The notes: generated by a model from the sequence alone, not told the origin. Shown: positions 45,250-56,329, counted from the first letter of the stretch. The stretch is 64,000 nt of DNA from Lunularia cruciata (GCA_948567375.1 OX419762.1:19460727-19524726); one strand, 5' to 3'. Translations and numbers: made by a program.

Positions 45250-45592
45250 GAATTGAACCTTATGACGTTCAAGCCAAGGTAGACCCAGAATGATATCATA
45301 GTGTAGAGGTGCCACTACAAACCTCATACACTCCAAATACTCCTTCCTAATCTTGAAGGTAACAAGATGCAAGGTGCGGAATGCAGAACCCTTTTCTACC
45401 ATCCGCCATCATCAAACTGCTTCCAATCACTGGCTTGATAGGAATACCCAATTCCTTTACTACTTGCATAGATATGCAATTCTCTGAACTTCCAAAATCA
45501 ACCAAAATCCTACAACCCTGATTAGATATCATACCTTGCAAGTGAAGCAAACTTGCATAGGTCGAGCCTTCAATCCCATTGGAACTAATCAA
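45250..45592 (-). pseudogene. Gypsy-2 protease remnant
   Basis: CRILVDFGSSENC aligns with the retropepsin active site. The catalytic Asp (45497-45499) is kept, but the next residue is Phe instead of Ser/Thr (DFG for DSG), which should abolish activity. An extra base in the A/G run near 45391-45397 shifts the frame after ADGRKG; the rest ([28 protein letters not shown]) continues in the frame 45402-44248. Confidence 0.85.
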
Positions 45593-45599
45593 GCTCCTA

Positions 45600-46518
45600 G
45601 TAGGCGGCTCAAAATTTCGTACTAGGATTCTTTGTTTCCCTAATCATTTTGTTCCACAAACTCCATCAGGGCAACTTGTTGAGGTCGCCCATTCCTAAGT
45701 GGACATTCAGCAATGCGATGTCCAACTTGGCGATAATAAAAGCAACCTCCATTTTATCATAATCTTTCTTTATTTGTTGTGCCAAGTGGTCTTCGTTGGA
45801 TAGCATCAATCTCCATTGGTACCGGTTCTTCCACTCGTGGTACTAGTAGGTTTTGTGTAGGTCAAGTTCAAGACCAAGTTGTTGCAACTAAGGAATCAAA
45901 ATGCTTAGCCAATTGCATGGCTTCTTCTATGTTCTATGGCTCTTGCATAGTCACCTCCAATCTGGTTTGTGACTTCAATTCTTGCACAAATTGATCCACA
46001 ACTTCATCTTCTTGGATATCTGGAATTTGCATGATGATATTCTAAAATTGTGTGATGTAGCTTCTCACTGAGCCAAATTGCCTCAACTCCACCAATTTAT
46101 CTCGTGCAGCTCGGGTGGCATTTATAGTCTGAAATCGACCAAGTATTGCATCCTTGAATTCTACCCATGTCAAAATCAGTGTAACAATTTGTCGTTCAAC
46201 TCTTTCTACTCGGAATCGCCACCAAAGTTTTGCTACGCCATCTAATTGGCTAGAAGCCAAGAGAATTTGTTTCCGCTTGTCTTGAAGATTAGTGGCTTCA
46301 AAGTAACGTTCACAATCAAACACAAAATTCTCCACTGTGCTTGGAAGAATCTTACCTTCAAACACCTTGGGTTTTGAAAATCAAATGCAATCTTCTCCAT
46401 CTTGAACTGGCGCTCTGTCTATCTGTTCTCGTCATTGTTGGTCTTGTTCATCCAACAATCAAGTAAGATGCTCGATTTGTTGTTGCATTGCAAGGATAAC
46501 ATCCGGTATTGCCGCCAT
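45600..46518 (-). pseudogene. Gypsy-2 gag remnant
   Basis: Opens at ATG 46518 (MAAIPDVILAMQQQIEHLT) and then meets TGA at 46459-46461. The main capsid part is in the frame 46365-46042 (VFDCERYFEA, KLWWRFRVERVE, WVEFKDAILGRF, SVRSYITQF). Further stops follow, including a TGA at 45868-45870 shared with Gypsy-1. The zinc knuckle (about 45720-45760) reads CFYYRQVGHRIAEC, where the second Cys is Tyr. The product would have packaged element RNA. Confidence 0.85.
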
Positions 46519-46776
46519 TGCTACTACTCTATTTCACTACCCTCAATTTATCTAGTTGATTAACACATAGATACAACACGTCCACCGTTCTCCATAAGTT
46601 ACAACTAGAAGTATCAAGGGTTCCTCTGACACGATGATCATATGTAGAAAATCCTACCCAAAGCATGAGGTGATGAATTGTGTGAAACGATGCTTTGGTA
46701 ATATCTAGACATGAAAGTCCCAATGGTTTGGTGGAAGTGGATTTGGTGGTCCATAAATTCCATCCATCCCATTCTT

Positions 46777-46788
46777 GCTCTGATACCA
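46777..46788 (-). other. Gypsy-2 primer binding site (tRNA-iMet)
   Basis: TGGTATCAGAGC on the minus strand, one base inside the 5' LTR. Identical to the Gypsy-1 site. Confidence 0.95.
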
Positions 46789-46789
46789 A

Positions 46790-47201
46790 TGTAAAAGACC
46801 AAAACCGAGGAGAGAAATAGGAGAATGGGAACTCACATTGGGACACTCCGATGAGGAAAAACTCCGAATGCCTAGCATGAGCTTTGGCTTTGGTATTTAT
46901 AGGTAGCATACAAGGCCCTTGAGAAGCTTCTCAAGAAGCTTCCTCAAGCCGTTTTCTTAGAGTGCAAGCCAAGTTAACAAGGAAGCTTCTCAAGAAGCTT
47001 CCTTCTAGAAGCCACCTACTTGGCGTGCAAGCTAAGCTAGTTGGAAGCTTCTAGAAGCTACTTACTTAAGGTGCAAGCTAAGCTAACCGGGAAGCTTCCC
47101 AAGAAGCTTCATAGATACTTCCTGAATATTCTAGGCTAATTTGTCTTATGTGCTACTTTGTGAGCTTGATTGACTTTGTCGCTAAACTCCATATTGTTAC
47201 A
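46790..47201 (-). repeat. Gypsy-2 5' LTR
   Basis: 412 bp. In the element's sense it begins TGTAACAATATGGAG and ends GGTCTTTTACA. U3 holds seven GAAGCTTC octamers between 46923 and 47110; a TATAAATA box lies at 46894-46901 (minus). Confidence 0.93.
46923..47110 (-). promoter_or_regulatory. GAAGCTTC palindrome cluster in U3 (heat-shock-element-like)
   Basis: GAAGCTTC occurs at 46923, 46935, 46982, 46994, 47044, 47091 and 47103. Most are in pairs 12 bp apart, each pair within a loose direct repeat of about 50-60 bp that also carries AGCTTGCAC-type words. At 47044 the flanks give three correctly phased nGAAn/nTTCn units. The cluster sits just upstream of the TATA box. The pattern matches binding sites for heat shock factors, though the 12-bp spacing breaks the ideal 10-bp phase in the pairs. 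Confidence 0.55.
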
Positions 47202-47206
47202 GCTTT

Positions 47207-47517
47207 ACACTTTATATGACTCTTAGCCTAATAACTGAAGTTACTCTTGAAATTAGTAACTTTGGTGTATAACTATTTCACAAGTATATAAACTAGGAGT
47301 AATGAGATACCCATTGTCCTTTCATTTGCAATTATTTCTCTCTCCCATTGAGTTCTCTAGTGAGAAATAGCTTGAGTCTTGGAGGTGCCTTGGAGTTGTA
47401 GCCTTGGAGGAGTATTATGAAGTTTAGTCTTTGTCTTCTTAGTCCATGGTGCACTGCCTAAATAGCCATCAAAGGTTCATCTTAAGTGAGAGACAAATTG
47501 ACTCACAATTAAGTGTA
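47207..47517 (+). repeat. LTR-B family copy ii, right part
   Basis: Continues LTR-B after the Gypsy-2 target duplication (47202-47206), from ACACTTTATATGACTCTTAG to GACTCACA. Joined to 41217-41591 it makes an LTR-B copy of about 686 bp, in line with the other two copies. Confidence 0.7.
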
Positions 47518-49379
47518 GTGCATTTTTGGCCTAAAATTGACCTTTAGTGTACAAGCAATTTTTTAGTCAAACACCTTTGTAGCTGTACATATGTTTGGCC
47601 TAAAACACTTTTAGAATAAGGAATTTTGTAACCAAATATCTTTAGGTTGCAACTTGTAGGAGTAAATGACAAATTAAATATATAAGCTAAATATAGATAA
47701 GTATGCAACTCTTGATTAATCAAATAAGGATGAGATAACATAACATAAGGAGATAGGATTAACAATGAGTGATGTAGATGTAATTAAAGGAATTCCAACA
47801 CCCCCTTAGCCATTGAATCTTTTCATCACAAAGCAAAAGTTGTACATAGGGATTAGATCCAATTTAAATTGGTTTACTTTCTTCATAATCAAAGTTTTGA
47901 GTGCAATAACCTCTACAATCCTTATTGCTGATTACCTACACTTTGTGTCATTTCTTGTATGATTGGTCAAGTAGAGGTGAGGAAATTTTGTACAGGAACA
48001 CTGCTGTTTGAATGTAGAAAGCCATTGGCACTTGATCTAAATGTGTGATCCTTGGAGTTCCAAAGGAGCAAGACAATGCGGAAAGGGGTCCTAAGAACTT
48101 AGAGTATGGAAAATACTATAGAATAGAAAAGCCAACTAGTCAATCAACTTTGAGATTGCACCTTTTGGGAAGGGTAGTACATGGTCATCAAATTGTAGTC
48201 AACATTGTGATAAGACCTTTGGGATAAAACCAACCTTTGGGATGGAACTAGTCTTTGGAGTTTATGGCTCTTTGGTGTGAAGTGAACCATCACCTTCAAA
48301 AATAATTTAGAATAAATTTGTTGTGGAAGTGATTTTAATTTTTTTTCCATAGTGAGCCACACTAATGACACTACCTCTTATGGGAATGATTCCTAACCAA
48401 AAATTTAAATAAGAAGCAATAAAGAATTACTTTTCATGACATTCTACCTTCAACTCTAGTCATGTCCAAAACATATCATTGGGGAACAAACTATTCAGAT
48501 TAATTTTTCTATTCTTATGTTGATACTAGGTTTTCACAGTAGGCAATACTACTGCCTAGATAGTGGGAGATTCAAGCAAACTTTTGTAGGGACGATTTTC
48601 ACAATCTTTTCCTTGAGAGTGGTATCATTGGTGAAGATAAGGTGAAAGCATTGTAAAGGATAAGGAGGACTTCTCATTTGAGAGAGAGGAGGCATATGAT
48701 TGGGGTGAGTGAGAGTACAAGTTATCATCATAAGAACTTTATGTTCTTTTTTGTTTATATGTTACATTCTACATGCTATTTTTTGTTTATTTAAACATGT
48801 TATTACTCTAGATGAATTTTGAATTTTGATATATAGTGCTTTGTCATGTTTTGAATCATTTGTGCATTTCTTATTTATGATATACAATTTTTTTAAGAGA
48901 AGGGAATGCAAGGGAAATCGTCCCAATGTTGTTTATGTTATATCTCCATGAGAGGAGATAAGGAGTTACATAGCATCTTCAGAAAGCCTTTGATGAATGA
49001 TGGACATGTGAAAGAAGTGAGCGACATGTGCTCCAAGCACCTTGAGAGAGTCATAGATGATGGATGGGTATATTTAAGAGCAAGAATTACTGTTTAGATA
49101 TGTACCCCGCTAAGGAGTTAGAGGGTTGATAGAGTATTACATTTCACATTTTGAGGTATTGATTTGGACATATAACACTAGGCTAGATTGTGAACATCTC
49201 TCCAAGGACATTTGTGATCAAGGTTTCCTACATGAGGGAGCAAACATGGAGGAGTACCACATGGGAGAACTTGATGTTCTTGATGGATATATGGACCACC
49301 ATAGAGATTTCACACAAAGATCTTATAGTGCATTTAATGCCTTGGGTCTCTTTCTTTATTCTACATTGATAGTTGATAG
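47518..49379. other. Intergenic DNA, one small unassigned frame
   Basis: AT-rich with no recognisable element. A plus frame at 48906-49097 (63 codons, MQGKSSQCCLCYISMRGD to DDGWVYLRARITV) has a hydrophilic, protein-like composition but no family I know. I do not claim it is a gene. Confidence 0.35.
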
Positions 49380-50156
49380 TGTGGGGAGAAAGGAATTCAA
49401 ATTGGAATTGAGAGAGTAGTAGGAATATGAATTGGGTTATTATATTATATATATGGATTAAAAACCATTCATCAATATGGTCAAGAATAATATGCATGAG
49501 AATTATGCCAATTTTATGTAGTTTTGCAAATGTCTAGCTAAGTCCATAACTACACAAGATTTTGTTTATTCAATAATTATCAAAGTCATACTTGATTCTC
49601 AATTTTACAAATACATATATTCACTTGCACTTAGAGTCCATTGTCTCATTTTGGAATATGTGGTTCTAATTGATCCCATATCTAAACCTTAGATTATTTA
49701 GTATTAGTAAATACACATCACCTTACTTAGTTCCACAAGTATAATCTGCCCATACAACTTATTTTACAAGCCACTCCCATAGATCCCATCGCTCTTACTC
49801 TCATAGATCCAAAGCTTTTGCAATATAATCCCATAGCTCATGCAATACACATTTTTAGGTAGATATAACTTCTTTCCTAAAGCTTTGTTTTCCATGATAT
49901 TAGTGTCCATGGAAAGCCCTTTGGAATATGATTCCAATGAGATACAACACACCTTATTTGCATTTGTATTATTAAAGATATTGGTTCTAACATGAACTAC
50001 CTTTTTGTTCACTCCCATAATAAAATATATGAAGATGTGTCTTGTCCTTACACTTCTACACTCATATAGAAGATCTTTTTTATATTGACTCTTTGATATT
50101 CTTGTGAAAATTATCTCATAGAGCATTTTAGTAATAATCAAACTCTACCCTTAACA
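49380..50156 (-). repeat. Copia-1 3' LTR
   Basis: 777 bp, TGTTAAGGGTAGAG to CTCCCCACA on the minus strand. Preceded by the purine-rich CCAAGTAAGAGAT (50157-50169), the plus-strand primer. Confidence 0.82.
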
Positions 50157-50229
50157 ATCTCTTACTTGGAGTTTGCCATTATTTACCACTCTAATTTACA
50201 AGACAAACAATTAACTTTTCAAGTCCAAC

Positions 50230-50470
50230 TACAACTATGGATTGCTTGCATTTCTCAATTGTGACTACCTAGTTAAACATATTTACATCATTGCTTATTC
50301 CAAAATTATTTACCAAAGTCATTACTCTATCATCTATCAACTCATGAATGAAATGATACCTCATTTGGATTTGCTTTGTCCTTACACAAAACATAGGATT
50401 CTTTGCAAGATTGATAACACTCTAGCTATCATTATGGAGTATATTATCATCTTATTTCTTGCCTAGCTCT
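50230..50470 (-). pseudogene. Copia-1 RNase H end
   Basis: On the minus strand LAKNPMFCVRTKQIQMRYHF and IHELIDDRVMT match the conserved C-terminal RNase H block of copia elements (LAKN..FH.RTKHI...HF). The purine tract and 3' LTR follow. Confidence 0.8.
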
Positions 50471-50999
50471 ACCATAAAGCTTTTCAACCAGATCATTTGT
50501 TTGCTTGTCTTTAAAATGGCCATGTACTCATATTTTGTGGTAGAAAGAACAACACTCTTTTGCAAACAAGACATACAACCAATGGCAATACCACCCAAGG
50601 TAAACATATACCTTGTAGTAATGTTTTAATTATCTCAGTCTCCTCACAAATCTGCATCAATGAAGCCCTCTAGAATAGCATCTTTTTGCTAGAAGCAAAG
50701 TTACTTCTCAAAGGTAAATTTCAAATAGCATAACAACCATTTTACCACTTCCTAGTGTTCTTTTCTTGGGTTTGACATGAATTTATTACAACTCTCAATG
50801 CATAAGCAATGTTAGCCTAGTTCATACCATAACATACATCAAACTACCAATTGCTAATGCATAGGGTAATCTACTCATGTACTCTCTATCTATATCAATT
50901 CTTTGTGATTGCTCCTTTGAGAGTTTGAAGTGACTTCCCAAGGTAGTGGTCCAAATTGTAGTATTTTTTAGATGAAACTTTTCCATCAACTTCTTGATG

Positions 51000-51303
51000 T
51001 TTTCTCATGAGACAATTTGAAGTAATTGCAGATTTGTCTTTGGCACTACTCATTCCAAGTATTTATTGTGAAGGACTTAGATTTTTTTGTTTCAAATACA
51101 TCAAACAACTAGCACTTTAGCTTGTTGATTTCTCTCATGTTGGATCCAACAACCAACATATTATCAACATAAAGCAACAAGATGCTATATGAATCAACAA
51201 ATGACCCAATGTAGCAACAACGGTAAATTTTGCATTTAGAGTAACTATTGTTGGCAATAAAGCCATTAAACTTCAAGTACCATTGTTGAGGAGCTTGTTT
51301 CAT
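51000..51303 (-). pseudogene. Copia-1 reverse transcriptase remnant
   Basis: KQAPQQWYLKFNGFIANN, then LLLYVDNMLVVGSNMREINKLKC. The catalytic YVDD box has become YVDN (51160-51171), a D-to-N change. Upstream RT (51303-51900) and downstream parts are recognisable only in pieces. Confidence 0.85.
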
Positions 51304-52579
51304 CTATTTCCATACAGACTCTCCTTCAACTTGCAAATAATGTCTCCTTTGTTTGTGATTTGAACCCCTCAGACTATGCCATATAGAAATCCTCCTAAAG
51401 GTCTTCATGTAAACATTATTTTTACATCTAGTTGCTCAAGATACAAATCCTTTACATTCACAAGACCCAGGACCAATATGATGGTAGTCATCTTAACTAC
51501 GGAAGAGAAAATCTCATTGTAATCTATATGTTTGGTCTATTGAAAACCCTATGCCACAAGTTTGGCCTTGTACCTCTTTCTTCCATCATGTTCTTCTTTG
51601 ACTCTATACACACACTTGTTTTGTAATGCTTTCTTTCCTTCTATTAGGTTTGTCAATGGCCAAGTCTCATTCCTTTCTAATCATGACATATCTTCCTTCA
51701 TTGCAAGCCACCTTTGCAATGAGTCCTCCTTTAGCATTACCTCTGAGTACCACTCAACTTCACCATTTTTTGTCAAGAGTAAGTAATACTTGGATGATGA
51801 ATGCATCTCTACTTGTTCTTATACCCTAATAGATATCCTTATTTCAATGGTAGGTATGATTGGATCTGGTATGATCCCTCTATTTTCTACTAGACTCTTA
51901 CTTCCCACAACATCATCAGCTAAAATGTTGTCCAACACTATTTTCCTTGATGTTTTGCTTGTTCTTCAATAACCTCAAATTTTAATCCAAGCTTATCTTT
52001 GTGCATAGATTCTCATGAAAAATGATATCTCTTACTTTTGAGCCCTTTTCTATCATCTTCATTTCAAAGACAATAACCAATGTCATCTAAAACATATCTA
52101 ATGAAGAAATACTTCTTTCATTTTGAATCAAGCTTGTCCCTACAACTATCATGAATCTTTGCATATGAGACACAACCAAAGGTTCTCAAGTACAAGAGAT
52201 TCACCTTCTTTCTTGACCATTATTCCTCAAGGATCTTGAATCCCAAAGGTACTACAGGTCCTCAATTTATGAGGTATGAAATTGTGCTAATTGCATCTAC
52301 CTAAAATATTTTTGGCAACCCTACTTGTTGTCTCATGCCTTATATCTCTTATTGAGAGTTCTATTCAAATGTTTAGCCACACTATTTTGTTGTGGTGTCT
52401 CAAGGACAATTTTGATAATTCTAATCCTATTCTTTATACAACAATTTCTAAACCCATTGTTACTATACTCTCCACCATTATTTGATTCAAGCACTTGATC
52501 TTCAAACTTGACTAGTTTTCAACCTCAAATTTCCATTGTTTGAAAACACTAAGCACATTTAGTTTTTTTTAAGAAAATA

Positions 52580-53199
52580 AACCCATACCTTTAGCTTCCT
52601 AGTAGTAGCATCTATGAAGGTGACAAAGTAGCAAGATCCTCCAAGAGACTCAATGAAGTCAAGCCATACACATCTATATGTATCAATTCCAGCTTTCTTG
52701 CTCTTAAAGCCTTAGTGAAAAAAACATGCTTTTGCTTTCCCAAATTACATGGTTCAAAAAAACCAATTGAACAATCTTCAACTCTTAGATCTTGCCATGG
52801 CATCTAATTGCTTCATACACTACTCACTCATGTGACCAAGTCTTTGGTGCCATAAGATCAAAGGACAGATTGCATCAGCAACTATCATTAGATGGTCTGA
52901 TCTACCTATAACATATAGGGTTCCAACCTTCTATCCTTGTGCCAAAATCAGGTTTCTCTCATTAACCTTCCAATACTCACTTTTAAAGAATGTTTGATAT
53001 CAATCCTCATCCAATAGACCTATGGAAATCAATTTCTCTTCAATCTGGGACATATCTAACATTTATTAATGTCCATATTGACCCTTGAGAGGTCTTTAAA
53101 TTCACATTGCTTTTTCCTTTGATAAACAAGGGTTTATCACTTGTAAGGTGAAGTTTTTCAATGTTTCTTGTAACAAAGTTGTGCATCAATTCTTTACAT
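52580..53199 (-). pseudogene. Copia-1 pre-integrase and integrase start
   Basis: Fragments KLHLTSDKPLFIKGKSNVNL and WTLINVRYVPD lead to the gag-pre-integrase block CSIGFFEPCNLGKQKHVFF and KLELIHIDVYGLTSL (52803-52612). The latter carries the first integrase Asp region (HTDVWG in typical copia). The rest of the integrase down to about 51900 is present only as broken frames. Confidence 0.75.
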
Positions 53200-54068
53200 A
53201 GGTTATGGTGGAAAGATGCACCAAAATGTATCACCCATGGTTATTTGGTACATTCTTTATAGCAAAAAAGTGCATTCTCTTGTTCTATTATTACATTCAA
53301 GTTCTCTTCTTTCGGACTTTTATATTGATTCTTGAAGTGACTAGGCTTATTGCAATTCCAACACACAACTTCTTTGGGTATTTCCTTGTAGCCAATTGAA
53401 TCACTTCTCTTCCTTGATTTGATCTACCATTTTTTTATTATAACCTCATTGGGGTCTTTTATCTTTACTTTGAGAAAATAGCACCGCACTTGGCAATTTT
53501 GAAATTTCTTATCTATGAATATCTTCATTGAGAATCAAGTCTCATAAACTCTTAAACTTGAGATCACTTGATCTTGAGGAACTACTTATTTTGTGATTAT
53601 TTCTCCCCAACTGTCAAGTACTAAGGATAATAGTAACAATGCTTGAATTTTAGCATCAAAGTTGATCTTCATAGATTCCAATCTCAAAATGATTGAGCTA
53701 AAATCATTCATGTGGTCTTGAACTGATGCTCCTTCTTTCATGTTTGTGTTCATCGACTGGCAAATCAAGAATACCTTGTTTGAGGCTCAAGGTTTCTCAT
53801 ACATATTTGACAACCACCTTAATCAACCTGTGAGTGGTCTTCTCATGGACAATGATATATACTATATTTCTGGCCAATGTCAATATGACCACACCCAAGG
53901 CTTGTTGATCTAGAATCTCCCACTCAGCTTCTTCCATCATTTTTGGCTTTTCTACCTCAAAAGGTAGATGTAGCTTCTTTTGATACAGATAATCTTTAAT
54001 ATGCATCTCAAAAATCCAAAGTCCTTGCCATTGAACTTGTTTAATTTTACTTTCCCATCTTTTGCCAT
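53200..54068 (-). pseudogene. Copia-1 gag and protease remnant
   Basis: Opens at ATG 54068 (KVKLNKFNGKDFGF, then DYLYQKKLHLPFEVEKPK in another frame). It continues with MKEGASVQDHMNDF and RLESMKINFDAKIQALLLL (53768-53586), typical of copia gag. The protease site reads WVIHFGASFHH at about 53235-53205, where the active-site DSG has become HFG, so it is inactive. Confidence 0.82.
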
Positions 54069-54107
54069 ATTCTACTCTCTCTCCAACACCAATACTCTAA
54101 TACTAAT

Positions 54108-54896
54108 TTTTGGGAGAAAAATTTGAATCAAAATAGAGAGAATAGTGGGAATATGAATTTGGCTATTTTATGGAGAAAAAACCATTCATCAATCTATTGA
54201 AGAATAACATGCATAAGAATTATGCCAATTTTATATAATTTGGCCAATATCTACATATGTCCACAACTACACATGATTTTTCTTCCTTGAAGAATTACCA
54301 AACTCACACTTGATTCTCAATTTTAGATTTGTATATATTCACTTGCACTTAATATCCCTTATCTTGTTTTGGAACAATCTAAGGTTCCAAAACCTTAGAT
54401 TGTTTGATACCAATTGATACACATTACCTTATTTAGTTACAAAAGTGAGATCCATCTCCATAGTTTCTTGTAGGAGCTATTCCTATAAGCCCCATGCTTG
54501 TAGTCCTACAACTTTGTAGCTCTTGCAACCTGCACTTATCTCCCACATTAGAATCATGTAGCTCATGCAAGGCACATTTGTCCCAAACTTTAGGTGAACG
54601 TAACTTATTTCTTAGAGCTTCAATTTCCATGATCTTGGTAGCTTTGGGAGCACTTGAGAAGATATTTCCATTGAGATAATTCGTGCTTCATCTGCATTTG
54701 TATTCATAGAGATATTGATCCCAATGTGAATTGCCTTTCTATTCACTCCCATAATGAAAGCTTGTAATATGAAGATTTGTCCCACACTTACACTTCTAAA
54801 CTCATGTTGAAGATTTGACTTGTATAGACTCTTCAATTTTCTTGTGATAAGTATCCCATAGAGCATTCTAATAATAATAAGACTCTTCACTTCATA
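54108..54896 (-). repeat. Copia-1 5' LTR
   Basis: 789 bp. Its end (54108) reads CTCCCAAAA in the element's sense. It contains a 14-bp perfect inverted repeat at 54373-54404 that the 3' LTR lacks. Confidence 0.8.
54373..54404. repeat. 14-bp perfect inverted repeat in Copia-1 5' LTR
   Basis: AACAATCTAAGGTT and its exact reverse complement AACCTTAGATTGTT are separated by CCAA. The 3' LTR has only the second arm (AACCTTAGATTATT near 49687-49700), so the first arm probably arose by local template switching. Confidence 0.8.
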
Positions 54897-54901
54897 GGTA
54901 G

Positions 54902-56329
54902 TGCATACCTTCGATATAGTAAGAACCATCTACATGGTGCTATCTATCTTCTTGCATTTACTTCTTGTCATATCAATGTAGTGGATTTTGGTACCTCGTT
55001 CCATGAAAGCTTGATATATCTCTTACATAGATTTGGAGTTGACTCTTGCTCCATTATTGAGTTTCTCACTTTGGAGTGGACTTGAGATCATTTTAGAGAT
55101 TATAATATCAATCCATGTGAGGTGTAAGCAATTGCCTTTCAAGAATCGCCTTCTTGATGGAGAATGTGAGCTATTGTGGAGGTATAGTCTTATGTTGATC
55201 ACTTGACCCATCATCAAGTGCATGGATGCAACACTATAATAGATTACACTAGACTATAATAGACTCATATGTACCATGATATGCATATTATTGAAAAGGA
55301 TACATCCAACTCATTAGTGTACATGAGGACTTATCACTACCTTATGCTCATTCTACTCTCTTATGTACATGGCTATGCTTTATAAATTGATCTTATTTTT
55401 GTCAAGCATTTGATAATTGTTTTATTTCTTTTTTATTGCTGATACTTGGATTTTTTTTATTGCTTGTTATTTGCTAGTTTTTTATTGCTTTTTGGTACAC
55501 TATTTGATTCTTTTGAGCCAATTGTTGTCACATTATTTGATTGCCATATTTGATTACCAACATTATGGAAAATTTTCCTCACAAGTCCACTTTATCATTT
55601 ATCACAGAAGAGATTTTCATCTTATATGATGAACTAGATTTGTTTTGCACCAAATTTTGCTTCATAGAACATATGATATCATTTTGAAGTTTGCTATTAT
55701 ATATGATATCAAAGTTTTGCTTCACATATCCTACTACCTTGCATCTTATGTAGACCAACTTTCATAAACCCTAACCTTTGCATAGACCAGCCTATATAGA
55801 CTAAGCTCTTAGCATACACATAAAAGTCTATTAAAGAAAATTCCCATTACACAATAAAGATCACATCTCATTACATCATAATATTCACACTTCACAACTT
55901 TGAGCACAAACTAAATTACAAAAGCTTTGAATTAAAAGGTTATATAGCAAAATTTACAAGGAGTTTGAATTGTTATGCCTTGAGGAACCTTGGATGAAAT
56001 CATTCTAAGAATACATCTCTAAAAAAATACTCATTATCCCTTTGATTTCCTAAGTAGCCTTTATTTCTCTGGTTAATTCTAGTGTCATACTCTCTATTTG
56101 CTTTGCTTGGACCTTTCTCTCCTTGAATAAGAGTTTTTCTTGTTTTGAGTTACATTTCTAATTGAGGACGATCTACTTGGACTCATATTTCTCTATCTTG
56201 CTAATTTTCTTGGCTTCAGCTTTGGCCCAATGCCTCTCCTTCTTGGCAACCTATGGGGCTTCTATCCCAATTAATTTCAGTTCTGCCTCTAACATCCAAA
56301 GATTTTTCCTCAATTTCATATAGTCAATA
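54902..56329. other. DNA between the two Copia elements, no gene recognised
   Basis: Short frames at 55023-55223 (minus) and 55417-55629 (plus) show no known motif. A T-rich stretch lies at about 55410-55500. Confidence 0.4.

Larger units (their letters stand above)
41592..47201 (-). mobile_element. Gypsy-2: nearly complete Ty3/gypsy chromovirus
   Basis: 5610 bp on the minus strand with two 412-bp LTRs (46790-47201 as 5', 41592-42003 as 3'), a perfect target duplication GCTTT (41587-41591 and 47202-47206), a tRNA-iMet primer site and a polypurine tract. Gag, protease, reverse transcriptase, RNase H, integrase and chromodomain are all present in the normal Ty3/gypsy order, but with stops and frameshifts, so it is not autonomous. 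The LTRs differ at 14 positions by my count and have no indels. It lies inside an LTR-B copy, so it is younger than that copy. It belongs to the same family as Gypsy-1. Confidence 0.95.
49380..54896 (-). mobile_element. Copia-1: old Ty1/copia element with both LTRs
   Basis: 5517 bp on the minus strand. LTRs 54108-54896 (5') and 49380-50156 (3') are alignable but strongly diverged. Flanking 5-mers GATAG (49375-49379) and GGTAG (54897-54901) match at 4 of 5. A decayed primer site reads TAGTATTAGAGT (54094-54105), differing from the iMet site only by transitions. Gag, protease, integrase, RT and RNase H relics follow in Ty1/copia order, integrase before RT. No long frame survives. Confidence 0.85.

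Noticed and set aside
37226-47517. A certain two-LTR element made of LTR-B copies i and ii
   Set aside because: Outer flanks do not match and no primer site or purine tract is convincing. Kept only as a candidate, not called as a mobile element.
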